NCBI RefSeq assembly: GCF_014202275.1
Contig: NZ_JACHGF010000002.1
Coordinates: 496,001-560,000, forward strand
DNA: 64,000 nucleotides
Direction: 5' to 3'
DNA from: Rhabdobacter roseus
Lineage (GTDB): Bacteria; Bacteroidota; Bacteroidia; Cytophagales; Spirosomataceae
Shown: piece after piece, positions 9,706 to 18,279 of the stretch
Position numbering within the stretch: the stretch's first letter is position 1
Layout of the letters: each line of letters starts with the position of its first letter
The notes under the pieces: model-generated
Database searches by the model: none
Told to the model about the DNA's origin: nothing
Seen by the model: the letters and a program-made list of their open reading frames with translations, nothing else
Made by a program: the position numbers and the translations under genes

Positions 9706-10383
9706 TTAGAAGATGGCAAAGCCTACAGTCGCCTGCCATAGATTGCCCTTGCGCTGAAGCTGAGAATTAAGGTTCGAGTTGTTGGTATTGACGTCCACGA
9801 TATTCGTGACATTTCCTTCGTAGCGAAGATCCAGACTTAGATTCCCAATGTCAAACCCAACTCCCGCCTGGTAACCCAGGGCGGCGCGGTTGAAGTTGTC
9901 GCGTACGGATACGGCCCCAACTTCGTTAAGAGCCTCGCGCAAGCCGCCGTTTTGGGCTAGCTGCAAAGAGGCTACCGGGCCGGCATTGAGCCGAAGTACC
10001 TGACCGATCCGGATCCCCACCATGACGGGTACATCCAGGTTGGTAAAGCGTACGTCTACTTCATTACGATCATTAGTGAGTCCATCACGGTATACGTTAA
10101 ACGTACCCCCTTTTTGGGAAAGCAACAGCTCGGGCTGGAGATAGAGTGAATTCCCAAAACGGGCAAAGACCCCACCCACAAATCCGGTAAGCCGGGTGGT
10201 GTTTTCACCAATGCGGATGGAAGGATTGGCACTGCTGGCAGCAAACACATCATTTCCTTTAAGTAAAGAAAGGTTTGCGCCTCCTTTTACACCAAACCGA
10301 AAAGAGCGTTGGGCCGTGGCTACCTGCGAGGTTGCAATAAGGATTGCAACGAAGAAGAGTATTCTGGTTTTAGTAAGTTTCAT
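9706..10383 (-). CDS. Outer-membrane beta-barrel protein, PorT-like
   Basis: The 225-residue protein has a signal peptide (MKLTKTRILFFVAILIATSQ, cleavage after VATAQ). It then shows alternating-strand sequence typical of the small 8-stranded barrels annotated as PorT-family or OMP_b-brl_2: FGVKGGANLSLLKG at the start, repeated G-V/L-x-aromatic strands, and LSLDLRYEGN with a terminal aromatic residue. No function can be deduced. The ATG at 10383 is preferred to a TTG two codons upstream. It shares orientation with the OmpA gene 78 bases downstream and may be cotranscribed. Confidence 0.85.
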   Translation of the reverse strand: MKLTKTRILFFVAILIATSQVATAQRSFRFGVKGGANLSLLKGNDVFAASSANPSIRIGENTTRLTGFVGGVFARFGNSLYLQPELLLSQKGGTFNVYRDGLTNDRNEVDVRFTNLDVPVMVGIRIGQVLRLNAGPVASLQLAQNGGLREALNEVGAVSVRDNFNRAALGYQAGVGFDIGNLSLDLRYEGNVTNIVDVNTNNSNLNSQLQRKGNLWQATVGFAIF

Positions 10384-10705
10384 AGTCAAAATGGTTTTTT
10401 AGTACTATACCCTTTTGTGAAACTTTTATTCCCTGTTCCTACTAAAAGTACCTCTTTGGATTTCAAGTACCTACCCTCGATTGGTCATCCGTCACAGAAT
10501 GAAGCAAATAGTACAAAAAAAGGGAGGCGAATTAAAACCTAAACACTTTCCTCCGAACGAAGGTACCTAGGTAAGAAAATGGAAATTTACCCAAAATCGG
10601 GGAATTAAATACCCATGCTTCTAATCATTTTCTTATTGTTCCATCTGGTACACCTTTGGAACTACGAATGGGTAGTAAAAGCTTTTACCTTTTTCACGAC
10701 GCGCT
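10384..10705. other. Divergent intergenic region (322 bases)
   Basis: It separates the minus-strand barrel gene from the plus-strand TspO-like gene and must hold both promoters. It is AT-rich and carries several copies of the GTACC-core motif (near 10440-10475 and 10560-10572). No open reading frame or RNA gene is supported. Confidence 0.5.
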
Positions 10706-11566
10706 ATGGAAACCAAAACCACTCTCTACGATTTGCCCACGGCAAGAACCCGTACCTGGCAGGTACTTAATCTGCTGGGCTTCTTGCTCATGGTAGGGCT
10801 TAATTTCCTGGCCAATTGGCTCCCTATCAATGGCAATACCACCGGGGCCTTATCGGATAAATACACAAACCTAATCGTCCCGGCCGGAAGTACCTTCTCC
10901 ATATGGGGGCTCATCTATTTACTGGTGGGCGTTTTTACGCTTTACCAACTAAAAGGCCTCTTCCGGACTGAACGCAGTGTAGTCAATACCCTGGTACACA
11001 ATATTAAAGGGTGGTTTTTTGCTTCTTCGCTATTGAACGCCTGCTGGATTGTAGCCTGGCATTACGAGCTGTTACCCGTTTCCGTAGCCATTATGCTGGT
11101 ACTTCTCGCCTCACTGATCCGGATCAACCTGGGATTGTATAACTTGCAGCCCTACCTCAGTACGGGTGAACGTTTCCTTACGCAAGCGTCGTTTGGCCTC
11201 TATTTAGGATGGATTTGCATCGCCACTATTCTGAATATTACTACCTGGCTGGTGGCTATCAACTGGACCGGAGGCCTGGAAAATGACTCCTGGGCGGTCA
11301 TCATGGTGGTAGTAGGAGGACTCGTGGTACTTTATACTTCACTGAAATTAATAAATCCCTACGTAGCCCTGGCGGCCATTTGGGCTTTCCTGGGCATCAT
11401 CTGGAAGCGGAATGAAAGTGAGCTAACGTACTACTCGATCATCTACACGGCGGCCGGAATGATCTTCTTGCTTGCGCTCGCGGCCCTGTATGGCTTCTTT
11501 TCCGGCAAAAAGCACAAAGTACCCCTGCAGCATCCGTCCCTACGCGAAAGCGAACTGTACCGTTGA
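10706..11566 (+). CDS. TspO/MBR-like polytopic membrane protein
   Basis: The 286-residue product has about nine hydrophobic segments. It contains LIVPAGSTFSIWGLIYLLVG, which resembles the conserved P-A-G/F-x-IWG region of the TspO/MBR (tryptophan-rich sensory protein) relatives common in Bacteroidota. Canonical TspO is about 160 residues with five TM helices, so this is the longer, eukaryote-like relative rather than TspO itself. TspO binds tetrapyrroles; whether this protein does is unknown. It is monocistronic and converges on the large TPR gene with only 6 bases between stops. Confidence 0.7.
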   Translation: METKTTLYDLPTARTRTWQVLNLLGFLLMVGLNFLANWLPINGNTTGALSDKYTNLIVPAGSTFSIWGLIYLLVGVFTLYQLKGLFRTERSVVNTLVHNIKGWFFASSLLNACWIVAWHYELLPVSVAIMLVLLASLIRINLGLYNLQPYLSTGERFLTQASFGLYLGWICIATILNITTWLVAINWTGGLENDSWAVIMVVVGGLVVLYTSLKLINPYVALAAIWAFLGIIWKRNESELTYYSIIYTAAGMIFLLALAALYGFFSGKKHKVPLQHPSLRESELYR

Positions 11567-11572
11567 GGTCGG

Positions 11573-13852
11573 CTAGAACAAATCGGGACACTGGGTACCA
11601 ACCCGGCGGCTCCTTCCCGGCATGGTGATTTTCTGCTGCTTGTAAGTACCCCGCTTCTTTTTAGGAGTGGGGCCTTTTTTGGCCTCGTAGGGTAACAACT
11701 GAAAGTCGTATTCGGGAATAAAATAATCTTCGCCGTACTCCTCAACGGGTAGTGGCAGGTAGTGCCGCCCCGGAAATTGCAGGGTATCATACTCGTAGTC
11801 GTATAAATAGATAGTCACGAAACCATCCCGACTGTATTTAATTCCAATGTCCGAAAAGGGCCCGTCGTCGCGCGCCGAGGCCACCGCCCGAGCCAATTCC
11901 TTGTGTTTATCCTTCACCAGGAGGTTCATATTAAACTGAAAAACCCGGTGCGTTGAGTCGATCTGTAGAGCGACGCCCAGGTAGTACTTGGCGTCTTTTA
12001 TCCTTTCCTGGCCTGCGTACATCACGGCCGTATTATTGATGGCACTTTTGTCCTGGTAGGCCTGGTAGCTCATCCGGGCGTCATCGTACTTTTCCCAATA
12101 CCGATATACATTCCCTTGATTGACGTTGTAAAACCGGCGCGCCGGAGCCGCGGCCATGCCCGCCTTAAAATCGTTAAAAGCGGCTTCGTACCGGCTACTG
12201 GCCTCCTGGTACTGCTGGCGCTGTTCGTGGCGGTTGCCGTGGTAGGCCTGCACAATGCCGCGGTTATTCAGCAGGTAAGGAATCGTAGGATTGGCCTGGA
12301 CCAAACTATCAAATAGGCTTAGCGAACGATCCAGCTGATCGCTTTCCAGCAACACAACTCCCCAGCCATTTTGCGCCTTGATGTTGGCGGGATTGAGCAA
12401 CCTGGCCCGCCGAAAGGATTCATAGGCTTTTTTATACATATCAAAGTGGAGCTGTAGGTTGCCGTAATTGCTCCACATCCGGTCGTAGTTTTTCTCATAA
12501 TTGAGCGCTTTGGCCAGGTACTGGCCCGCCTCGGGGTACTTCTTCTGGTCAATCAGAATGCCACTCATACCTGCCAGCGCCTCGTAGCGGCCAGCGTCCA
12601 GCCGAATGGCGCGTTGAAAGTCGGCTTGGGCGGCGGATGTCTTTTTTAAGTAGTATTCTGCGTACCCTTTGCAGACAAACACATCCGCCAGGGAGTGCTT
12701 ATTTTCGTCAAGCAGGCGCTCGGCTTTTGAAAAATCGGCCAGGGTTTCGGGGTACTTCTGCTGGCCATAGTAGGCTACAGCTCGGCCCAGGTAGGCGGGC
12801 AGGTAGGTAGGATAGTCACGCAAGATTCGGTCGAAAAGTACCTTTGCCGCCCGGTAGTCGCGCTTGGTAAGCAGTACGTTGCCCTGGCCACAAAGCGCCA
12901 CGGGATCGCCCTTACGAAAGGTAGCCGCAATGCGGTAGTAGCGCTGGGCTTCACTAAGCTGCCGCAGTCCGTACAGCGCGTGGCCAATGCCCAGGTACGC
13001 ATCTCCCCGAAAGGCGCGGTCACCGGTTTCGAGGTACTGGTCAAAAACGTAGCGGGCGGCGGCGAATCGTTCCAGCGAAAGCAGCGCGAAGGCGTAGCGA
13101 ATTTGGGCTTTGGGATGGCGGCGGGCTACCTTCTCAAAATCGTCCACGGCCTTTTTATCCTTTCCGAGCTTCATCAGGAGGTCGCCCCGCTGCAAGCGGT
13201 AGGCGATCAACTCATCCTTTTGCCGTATGGCCGCCGCCAGCTCATTGACGGCCTCTTCCGGCTGCCCGAGCGCTTTGTAGAGCAGGGCTGTGTTGTAGTT
13301 CCATTTGCCGGCCGTAGCACCGTGCGGGGTAGTAGCCGCGTAGGTAAGGCCGTCGCTGGTCCGGCCTTCACGGCCGTAGGCTACGAGGGTATTCAGGGTG
13401 GCGTATTTGCTTTCTTTATTGTCCTGAAAATCCAGCCGGGCAGCCGGATAATGCTTGGTGAGTAAACGAATAAGTCCCCGATGGTATCGGAAGCGGTTTT
13501 CGTCGGTACCCAAATTCAGCGATTCCATCAGGCGGTAGGACTTAGTAAAATCCCCCGATAGGGCCTGAATAACGGCCTCGTTGTTTACAAACTGGAGGGA
13601 ATCGGCGGAAGTATATAGTTGGCGATGGTACGTTTCGTAGCGTTTTTTAAGGTCAAGGAGGTCACGCCGGTACTGAGGGCTGTGCAGCAGAGCGGGATTA
13701 TTATCCTGAAAAGACTGGTTAAAAACGGGGATAAGACGTTCCATAACCTGCTGGCACTCGCGGAAATCCTGGGCTATAGCGCCAGAGCCACTACCCGCTA
13801 TCCACACCAAACCCAGGCCGACAAGTTTACGACTTACACGTTTCCAAACCAT
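11573..13852 (-). CDS. Exported large TPR-repeat protein
   Basis: The 759-residue product begins with a signal peptide (MVWKRVSRKLVGLGLVWIAG, cleavage near GAIAQ). An upstream ATG at 13870 would only add six residues. Residues about 140-650 form more than a dozen TPR units such as AYLGIGHALYGLRQLSEAQRYY and AQNGWGVVLLESDQLDRSLS. The C-terminus has an unusual Tyr/Asp-rich stretch (IYLYDYEYDTLQFPGRHYLP) and a basic tail. It probably acts as a periplasmic scaffold; the partner is unknown. It follows the kinase gene on the same strand after 193 bases. Confidence 0.88.
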   Translation of the reverse strand: MVWKRVSRKLVGLGLVWIAGSGSGAIAQDFRECQQVMERLIPVFNQSFQDNNPALLHSPQYRRDLLDLKKRYETYHRQLYTSADSLQFVNNEAVIQALSGDFTKSYRLMESLNLGTDENRFRYHRGLIRLLTKHYPAARLDFQDNKESKYATLNTLVAYGREGRTSDGLTYAATTPHGATAGKWNYNTALLYKALGQPEEAVNELAAAIRQKDELIAYRLQRGDLLMKLGKDKKAVDDFEKVARRHPKAQIRYAFALLSLERFAAARYVFDQYLETGDRAFRGDAYLGIGHALYGLRQLSEAQRYYRIAATFRKGDPVALCGQGNVLLTKRDYRAAKVLFDRILRDYPTYLPAYLGRAVAYYGQQKYPETLADFSKAERLLDENKHSLADVFVCKGYAEYYLKKTSAAQADFQRAIRLDAGRYEALAGMSGILIDQKKYPEAGQYLAKALNYEKNYDRMWSNYGNLQLHFDMYKKAYESFRRARLLNPANIKAQNGWGVVLLESDQLDRSLSLFDSLVQANPTIPYLLNNRGIVQAYHGNRHEQRQQYQEASSRYEAAFNDFKAGMAAAPARRFYNVNQGNVYRYWEKYDDARMSYQAYQDKSAINNTAVMYAGQERIKDAKYYLGVALQIDSTHRVFQFNMNLLVKDKHKELARAVASARDDGPFSDIGIKYSRDGFVTIYLYDYEYDTLQFPGRHYLPLPVEEYGEDYFIPEYDFQLLPYEAKKGPTPKKKRGTYKQQKITMPGRSRRVGTQCPDLF

Positions 13853-14063
13853 GTACGTAAGTGATGGCATTTACCCGAACCTACAAGAATCTTGACAAAA
13901 TTGCAAAAATCGGGCAAGGATGGGCCTGTTTATTTAGTAACGGGTCAATTTTTATAAAAAAAAGACTATTTCAAATGCTTGTTGTCCCAATGGGTGATCC
14001 CGTCTTTCTTTCCTTTTTGAACACAAAAAAATGAATCACTCCGGTTGTATCTTCGCCAGACGT

Positions 14064-14897
14064 CTATTTTTTAAAGAGATTTTTCAGGCCTGCCAGCCAC
14101 TTTATTTTTGCGGCACCTCCCAGCGTAATCATGTCAAGTACCTGATTGGCGCTAAGCCGTTTGGCGGGCTGGGTCTGTAACAATCCCTGGATCAGGTTCT
14201 GGCTTTGCTTGGAGACGGCGGGGTTGAGCAGGGACGGACTCAGGTACTCTCCCTTGGCAATTTTGCGCTGCCATTCGGTTTCTTTTTTGGCCGTAAAGGG
14301 CAGGTACCCCGTTAGCATTTCGTACAGAATCACCCCCAAAGCCCAGCAGTCGGAGCGGGAATCTTGCATTCCGTTTAGCTGCTCGGGGGCCATGTACCCG
14401 GAAGTACCCACCACGTGCCCCTCGCGGGTGAAGCGTGGGGTATAGCTGGCCTTCGCAATCCCGAAATCAAGTAGCTTGGCTTCGGAGCGGGAGGTGATTT
14501 TGACGTTGTCCGTCTTTAAGTCACGATGAATAATCCCTGCCTCGTGCAAGTACGCTACGGCCGAAACTACCTGGCCGAAAAGCGGTAGCGCTTCCACTTC
14601 GCTGAGGTACTTGCGCTGGCGGATGTAGTGATGAAGCGTAACCCCATCGACGTACTCCATCACCAGGTAGGTGCGTTTTAATTCCACGCAAAAATCGTAT
14701 ACTTTGGCAATGTGCTGATGCTCTACCGACGCCTGGATGCGGGCTTCGTTCTGAAAGCGCTGGCCCTGCTTGGCGTCGTGAAGAAACTTTATAGCCACCT
14801 GGCGGTCCGTAGCCGGGTGGTAAGCAAGGTATACCTCCCCCGCTCCGCCCGTCCCGAGCCAGCGCCTGAGTTCGTATCCTTTGAGCGGTGGGTGCAT
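14064..14897 (-). CDS. Hanks-type serine/threonine protein kinase
   Basis: The 277-residue protein is essentially a bare kinase domain. It has the glycine loop GTGGAGEVYLA (15-25), VAIK with Lys37, the catalytic loop HRDLKTDN with Asp126, DFG with Asp144, and an APE-like MAPEQL. All catalytic residues are present, so activity is expected. There is no TM helix, PASTA or forkhead domain, so the kinase is cytoplasmic. Input must come from partners. Upstream on the same strand lie an ABC exporter and a two-TM protein, suggesting a possible shared signalling role. Confidence 0.93.
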   Translation of the reverse strand: MHPPLKGYELRRWLGTGGAGEVYLAYHPATDRQVAIKFLHDAKQGQRFQNEARIQASVEHQHIAKVYDFCVELKRTYLVMEYVDGVTLHHYIRQRKYLSEVEALPLFGQVVSAVAYLHEAGIIHRDLKTDNVKITSRSEAKLLDFGIAKASYTPRFTREGHVVGTSGYMAPEQLNGMQDSRSDCWALGVILYEMLTGYLPFTAKKETEWQRKIAKGEYLSPSLLNPAVSKQSQNLIQGLLQTQPAKRLSANQVLDMITLGGAAKIKWLAGLKNLFKK

Positions 14898-14964
14898 GGT
14901 TGTCAGTAATAGAGGTACTTAGCTACTTTTTTTAATAATCTCGAGGTACCTGAGGCAGAGGCAA

Positions 14965-16746
14965 CTACCCCAGTACCGTAGCCGCCAGCCGCCCCAGGTT
15001 GAGCGTACGGGCGTTGGATTCGATGATCTCGCGGTAGAGCCCGCCCGACTGGTACAACGACTCGTGCGTACCCTCGCCGATCAGGTGGCCGTCTTTAAGG
15101 ACATAGATCTGGTCGGCGTCCATGATCTGGCTGATGGCGTGGGAAATAATTAGGACCGTACGTCCTTTTTTAATGGCGTCGAGGCTGTCTTTGATCTGCT
15201 CGGACGTGATGGCGTCCAGGCTGGCGGTGGGCTCGTCCAGAAACAATATGGGGGGATTTTTAAGAAACAAACGGGCAATGGCAATGCGCTGCTGCTGCCC
15301 GCCCGAGAGCGCCCGCGCTTCGGAAGCGTAGCCCTCGGGGAGCTGCATGATTTGCTCGTGCAGGCTGGCTTTACGGGCCGCTTCTTCTACCTCCGCCGCC
15401 GTAGCATCCAGCTTCCCGTAGCGGATATTTTCTTCGATAGTACCCCCAAAAATATGGTTCTTCTGCATCACGAGCCCTACGTTTTGCCGCACAAAATCGC
15501 TGTCGTAGGCCGCAATGGGCTGGCCGTCTAGCAGTACCTGGCCGCGGGTAGGCTCGAAAAAGCCAGCCAGCAGATTCATGGCCGAGCTTTTGCCCGCGCC
15601 CGAGAGCCCCACCAGCGCGGTGGTTTTGCCGGGAGCCAGCCGCAGGTTAACCTGGCTCAGGGCTTGCTTGCCGTTGGGGTACACAAAATCTACGTCTTTC
15701 ATCACAAACTCACCCCGCAGATCCGGGGCCGTGAGGGTACCTTGCGAGGGGAGGTAGGTGTCGTTTTCGATCATGTCAAAGAAGCCTTCGGCGTAGGTGA
15801 GTGCCTCGGTGTACTCGTCGTAGATTCGGTGCAGGTGCCGAACGGGGGCCGAGACGTTGTTGAACAACATGAGGTGGAGAAGTATGGCCCCGATGGTCAT
15901 TTGCTGCTGGAGTACGAAGTAGATTGTCACCACAAACACCAGCACCACGCCCAGCTGCTCGGCAATGCTCTTGAGGCCATCAAAAAGGTAGTTGGTGCGG
16001 TGGTGGCGGATCTCGTTTTCGCAGAGGTTGAGGTTAAGTACCTGCTGCCGACCCGACTCGTACTTTTCGCGCACAAACGATTTCACCACAAAAATAGACT
16101 CCAGCAGGCCAAAGAGCGCCTGGGCTTTTTCTTCGCGGACGGTTTGGATACCCCGCCGGATCTGCTTCTGGCGGTGCGACTGCTCCCGACTGATGTAGGC
16201 GTAGAGCGGCAAAATGAGCGTAGCCACAATCCCGACCCAGTAGTTTTTGTTGTAAATAATCAACAAGGCCAGAGCGGCGTTAGCCAGCATCGGGATGATG
16301 TCCACAAAAAGATTCTTGACGGTTTTGGTCAGGCTCTCGATGCCCTTGTCGATTCGCTTTTCCAGGCGGCCGGTTTGGTTTTGGGAAAGCGAAAAGAAAA
16401 ACAAATGGTACGACACCACCCGCCGGATGCTGTGGTCATAGAGGTCGGCCCCGAGCCGGAACCGGAGGCGGTCGCTCACAAACTTTTGTCCCAGCTGTAC
16501 GCCCAGGCTAAGGCACTCTTTCCCCAGCAAGATAGCCACCAAACCGCCTACGATAGTCCACACTTGCCGCGCAGGTACCGGATGGTTGAGCATTTCCTGC
16601 ACCCGATTGACCGAGTACTCCATCACCAGGGGCGTTACCTGCGCCAGCAAGGCCCCCGCCATCGTGAACAGCAACGCCAGGCCCAGGCTGGTCCGGTAGG
16701 TTTTGACCCACGGCCAGAGTTTTTTCATAAAATGAAAGGTATTCAT
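14965..16746 (-). CDS. ABC exporter, fused permease and ATPase
   Basis: The 593-residue half-transporter has an N-terminal six-helix exporter domain (about 1-320). Its nucleotide-binding domain has Walker A GLSGAGKSSA, Q-loop QKNHIFGGTIEENI, signature LSGGQQQRIAIARL, Walker B ILFLDEPTASLD and H-loop ISHAIS. It resembles MsbA/lipid or multidrug exporters and would work as a homodimer in the inner membrane; the substrate is unknown. The frame is open further upstream, but those 60 residues overlap the neighbouring gene. The ATG at 16746 gives a normal N-terminus and starts 11 bases after that gene's stop, indicating an operon. Confidence 0.93.
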   Translation of the reverse strand: MNTFHFMKKLWPWVKTYRTSLGLALLFTMAGALLAQVTPLVMEYSVNRVQEMLNHPVPARQVWTIVGGLVAILLGKECLSLGVQLGQKFVSDRLRFRLGADLYDHSIRRVVSYHLFFFSLSQNQTGRLEKRIDKGIESLTKTVKNLFVDIIPMLANAALALLIIYNKNYWVGIVATLILPLYAYISREQSHRQKQIRRGIQTVREEKAQALFGLLESIFVVKSFVREKYESGRQQVLNLNLCENEIRHHRTNYLFDGLKSIAEQLGVVLVFVVTIYFVLQQQMTIGAILLHLMLFNNVSAPVRHLHRIYDEYTEALTYAEGFFDMIENDTYLPSQGTLTAPDLRGEFVMKDVDFVYPNGKQALSQVNLRLAPGKTTALVGLSGAGKSSAMNLLAGFFEPTRGQVLLDGQPIAAYDSDFVRQNVGLVMQKNHIFGGTIEENIRYGKLDATAAEVEEAARKASLHEQIMQLPEGYASEARALSGGQQQRIAIARLFLKNPPILFLDEPTASLDAITSEQIKDSLDAIKKGRTVLIISHAISQIMDADQIYVLKDGHLIGEGTHESLYQSGGLYREIIESNARTLNLGRLAATVLG

Positions 16747-16757
16747 GGGAGGCGGGG

Positions 16758-18095
16758 CTACGAGATGGGACGGATAAACTCCTTGGTGTTGTACTTGGCG
16801 TCGGTTTCGTAGTCGTAGAAAAGCTCCGTCATCGACGCCACGATGTGCGGATCTTCGGTCAGGAAAGCCGTGAGCTTGGAGGACCGCCCGCTGGCCGTGG
16901 AGCCACTCCCCAAAATACACACGCACAGTCCCCGGTGAATCCCCGGCTTGGTTTCGATGGGTGCGCTGATGTATAGCTGCACGGGCAGGGTTTTGTTAAT
17001 TTTCGTAACCTCAATGCCCAGTTCCGCCATTTCACGAATGGTTTGGGAGTGGTCGTTGTAGAGCTGCGTGATCAGGGAGGTGTGCGGATCAGAGGCTTCG
17101 GGCGAGTGGTTGGGCTGAGGTACCATGAAGCGGTTGTGGTGCGGGATGAGCTCGTTTTGCTGGAGCAGGGCCGTACTGCCGCTGCGGTAGGTATCTACCG
17201 ATACCTGCTCGTTGATGACCTTCCCCAGGTACTTCAGGAAAGCGTGGTTGGCCCCGTCGTTCTGATCGTTCAGCGTCACCACCTGTACCTGGGCGTCGCT
17301 ACCCATTTTCTGGAGGTAGATGGCCGCTTCTTTGAGCTTATTATTCACGTCGGTGCAATCGCGCTGCAGGGCATCTACCTTCAGGGCGTAGTCAAACTGC
17401 GTGGCGGTACGGAGCTCGTGGGGCTTAAGGCCCGCGTGCCGGGCCACGTAATCCATCCGGAAGGGCGAAATGGCCTCCACACGGGCAGTATTGGACAAGA
17501 TCAGCAGGTTGTTCCCCTGCGATTTGGCCGACTCGATGACCTTCGTGACGCCCTCAAGTACCTCACCCGCGCCTTCCATCAAAAGTACCTTTTCGTTCAC
17601 CTTCCCGCTCACATCTACCATGAGGGTGTTGAGGGACTGCGTCGCCTCCACCAGCAGGGACGTTTGTACCTTAATACTCTCCATATTTTGGAGATTGAGG
17701 CGCTCTTTCTGCCGGTTGATTTTCTCGGTAGTAATGGCCACAAACAAGCCCACGAAAATCCCGACGATGCCCCCCATCAAACCCGCAATGTCCAGGTCAC
17801 GGATGTAGCGGTCGATGCCGGGACTGAAGTAAACCTGGGTGTCGGTCCACTTGCCGGTAGCGGGGTCTACTTCGTACTCGCTAAGGTAGTGGGCGGTGTC
17901 ATCGAACACATAGTGCCATTTGAAGCCCATCGAAATAACCAGGGCCAGGAAAGGAATCAGGAAGAAAAACGTGAACAGGAAAGGGTGCTTGCGGATGATG
18001 TCAAAAAGCACGTTAAAGAAGCCTTCGTCCTCCTGGTTAAAAGATTGAAGTTCGGGGAGTTCAGGTGCCGGAACCGGGGTCGTGTTTGTGTACAT
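16758..18095 (-). CDS. Two-TM membrane protein of unknown function
   Basis: The 445-residue product has a hydrophilic N-terminus, a first TM helix (FLFTFFFLIPFLALVISMGF, about 40-60) and a short external loop. A second TM helix (IAGLMGGIVGIFVGLFVAIT, about 103-122) is followed by a long helical, probably cytoplasmic region with coiled-coil character. Its C-terminal third (CVCILGSGSTASGRSSKLTA...) looks like a separate alpha/beta domain. I do not recognise a family. An ATG at 18095 is preferred over a TTG ten codons upstream. It lies 11 bases before the ABC exporter gene, so it may be a partner or sensor for that transporter. Confidence 0.8.
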   Translation of the reverse strand: MYTNTTPVPAPELPELQSFNQEDEGFFNVLFDIIRKHPFLFTFFFLIPFLALVISMGFKWHYVFDDTAHYLSEYEVDPATGKWTDTQVYFSPGIDRYIRDLDIAGLMGGIVGIFVGLFVAITTEKINRQKERLNLQNMESIKVQTSLLVEATQSLNTLMVDVSGKVNEKVLLMEGAGEVLEGVTKVIESAKSQGNNLLILSNTARVEAISPFRMDYVARHAGLKPHELRTATQFDYALKVDALQRDCTDVNNKLKEAAIYLQKMGSDAQVQVVTLNDQNDGANHAFLKYLGKVINEQVSVDTYRSGSTALLQQNELIPHHNRFMVPQPNHSPEASDPHTSLITQLYNDHSQTIREMAELGIEVTKINKTLPVQLYISAPIETKPGIHRGLCVCILGSGSTASGRSSKLTAFLTEDPHIVASMTELFYDYETDAKYNTKEFIRPIS

Positions 18096-18279
18096 ACGGG
18101 TTAAGGGAGAAATAGTACCTGACAAAGGTCACCATTCCTCCCCCCCGGCAAAATCCCTAAAGACCTGGATTTTAGGTATAGGAAAACCTGTATATCGCTC
18201 TGCTCTGGCCGCACAAGTACCCTACAAGTACCTTTCAACACCCATTGGCACGTACAGGTACCCTTCTCAAAGTACCTTG
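18096..18279. other. Short gap dense in the GTACC-core motif
   Basis: This gap between two minus-strand genes contains repeated AGTACC/GGTACC elements (for example near 18114, 18214, 18226, 18256 and 18269) and no gene. It illustrates the clustering of the dispersed motif between genes. Confidence 0.6.

Noticed and set aside
15664-16812. 382-codon open frame on the plus strand
   Set aside because: Antisense to the ABC exporter gene, which has intact Walker and signature motifs; no recognisable protein features.
17043-18104. 353-codon open frame on the plus strand
   Set aside because: Antisense to the two-TM protein gene. The minus-strand frame has TM helices and operon spacing, the plus-strand one has no support.
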